Program-made: the position numbers and the translations under genes
The notes under the pieces: generated by a model
Databases searched by the model: none
The model's input: only the letters and a program-made list of their open reading frames with translations
Told to the model about the DNA's origin: nothing
From: Roseibacillus persicicus
GTDB lineage: Bacteria > Verrucomicrobiota > Verrucomicrobiia > Verrucomicrobiales > Akkermansiaceae
Assembly: GCF_014651675.1 (NCBI RefSeq)
Contig: NZ_BMXI01000012.1
Location: forward strand, 1-64,000
DNA length: 64,000 nucleotides
Direction of reading: 5' to 3'
Part shown: positions 63,674-64,000 of the stretch, piece after piece
Numbering within the stretch: the first letter of the stretch is position 1
Layout: every line of letters begins with the position of its first letter

Positions 63674-64000
63674 TCAACTCCGGCCCTGGACCAAAGAGGA
63701 GTTGCGAGCCTTTATCTTGCGAGCTCACCACCGTTCGTCCTCGTGTCATAAGGATCAAAATCAGAGTTATCTCCAATTGCCGCGGCTTCCTTCCAACCAA
63801 TCCTTCCCCGGCTGACCTCATTGAGAGTCTCCGGATCAGTGCGAGAACCTTCTCAGTCCAAGTCGCGGCAACGGTATTTACCCGTTTCGAAAATAAGCGA
63901 AAACGCGTTGAGCTCCTGAGTTTAAATAGATCAACCGTCCTCAATATCGATAATCCGCGCCATCGCGACTGACCTGGCAAGAACGCTCAATTGCCTCCAC
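63674..64000. other. Right-edge region without a supported gene
   Basis: No convincing gene is seen in these 327 bases. Short plus-strand frames lack starts and differ from one another in character. A minus-strand frame open from the right edge and ending at TGA (complement of 63931-63933) reads '...LARSVAMARIIDIEDG' and could be the last 22 codons of a gene beyond the window, but this is too short to call. Confidence 0.4.

Noticed and set aside
63567-63980. Minus-strand frame of 137 codons at the right edge
   Set aside because: It overlaps the end of the BatD/E gene and has no recognisable features.

Overview
The window looks like a stretch of ordinary chromosome from a Verrucomicrobiota bacterium (PVC superphylum). 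The evidence is the gene repertoire: a paired Planctomycete-type cytochrome c/DUF1549/DUF1553 gene and DUF1501 gene, an autotransporter-associated beta-strand-repeat exoprotein, DGDG-rich C-terminal modules on two secreted proteins, a DUF5069-like protein, and many secreted coiled-coil or TPR proteins. Genes are densely packed on both strands. GTG and TTG starts look common and Shine-Dalgarno sites are weak, so several starts are uncertain. I see no rRNA, tRNA, CRISPR array, insertion sequence or prophage. The genus cannot be fixed from this sequence.

Layout. 1-8.3 kb: a possible gene tail, a large secreted beta-helix protein, then a leftward envelope group (PAP2 phosphatase, hotdog thioesterase, lone ExbD, YafK-type L,D-transpeptidase, Fur regulator, SenB-like glycosyltransferase) and a divergent second PAP2 phosphatase with an extra periplasmic domain. 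8.3-15.3 kb: lysA, a NahK-like sugar kinase, a methyltransferase, and a small division/wall cluster ddl-ftsQ-ftsA without ftsZ. 15.3-20 kb: the DUF1501 and cytochrome/DUF1553 pair. 20-26.2 kb: zinc-ribbon protein, thiG, mdh, acyltransferase, secreted M14 carboxypeptidase, DUF4256. 26.2-35.3 kb: GH15 hydrolase and fused trehalose-6-phosphate synthase/phosphatase, divergent from gltB. 35.4-46.4 kb: FHA protein, TrkH, coiled-coil/OmpA-like protein, ruvC, lipB, an acetyltransferase, a coiled-coil pair, DUF5069-like and Nudix proteins, and a shortened uvrC. 46.5-54.8 kb: an ExbB/TolQ-ExbD-TPR trio, a secreted DUF6263-like protein, a XerC-type recombinase and a secreted repeat protein. 54.9-63.7 kb: a PBP1A-like protein followed by a Bat-type operon (DUF58, DUF4381-like, BatA, BatB/C, BatD/E).

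Much of the window concerns the cell envelope: peptidoglycan precursors and polymerisation (lysA, ddl, GT51), cross-linking or protein release (L,D-transpeptidase), division (ftsQ, ftsA), lipid phosphate removal (two PAP2), proton-driven ExbB/ExbD modules, and the membrane VWA/TPR Bat complex. The most unusual item is the PBP1A-like protein. Its glycosyltransferase domain looks intact, but all three transpeptidase motifs are lost, and it sits directly ahead of a Bat operon with no moxR in the expected place. Other points to check are the isolated SenB-like selenosugar synthase, the UvrC lacking its central linker, the PAP2 fusion, and gltB without gltD behind a possible sigma-54 promoter.
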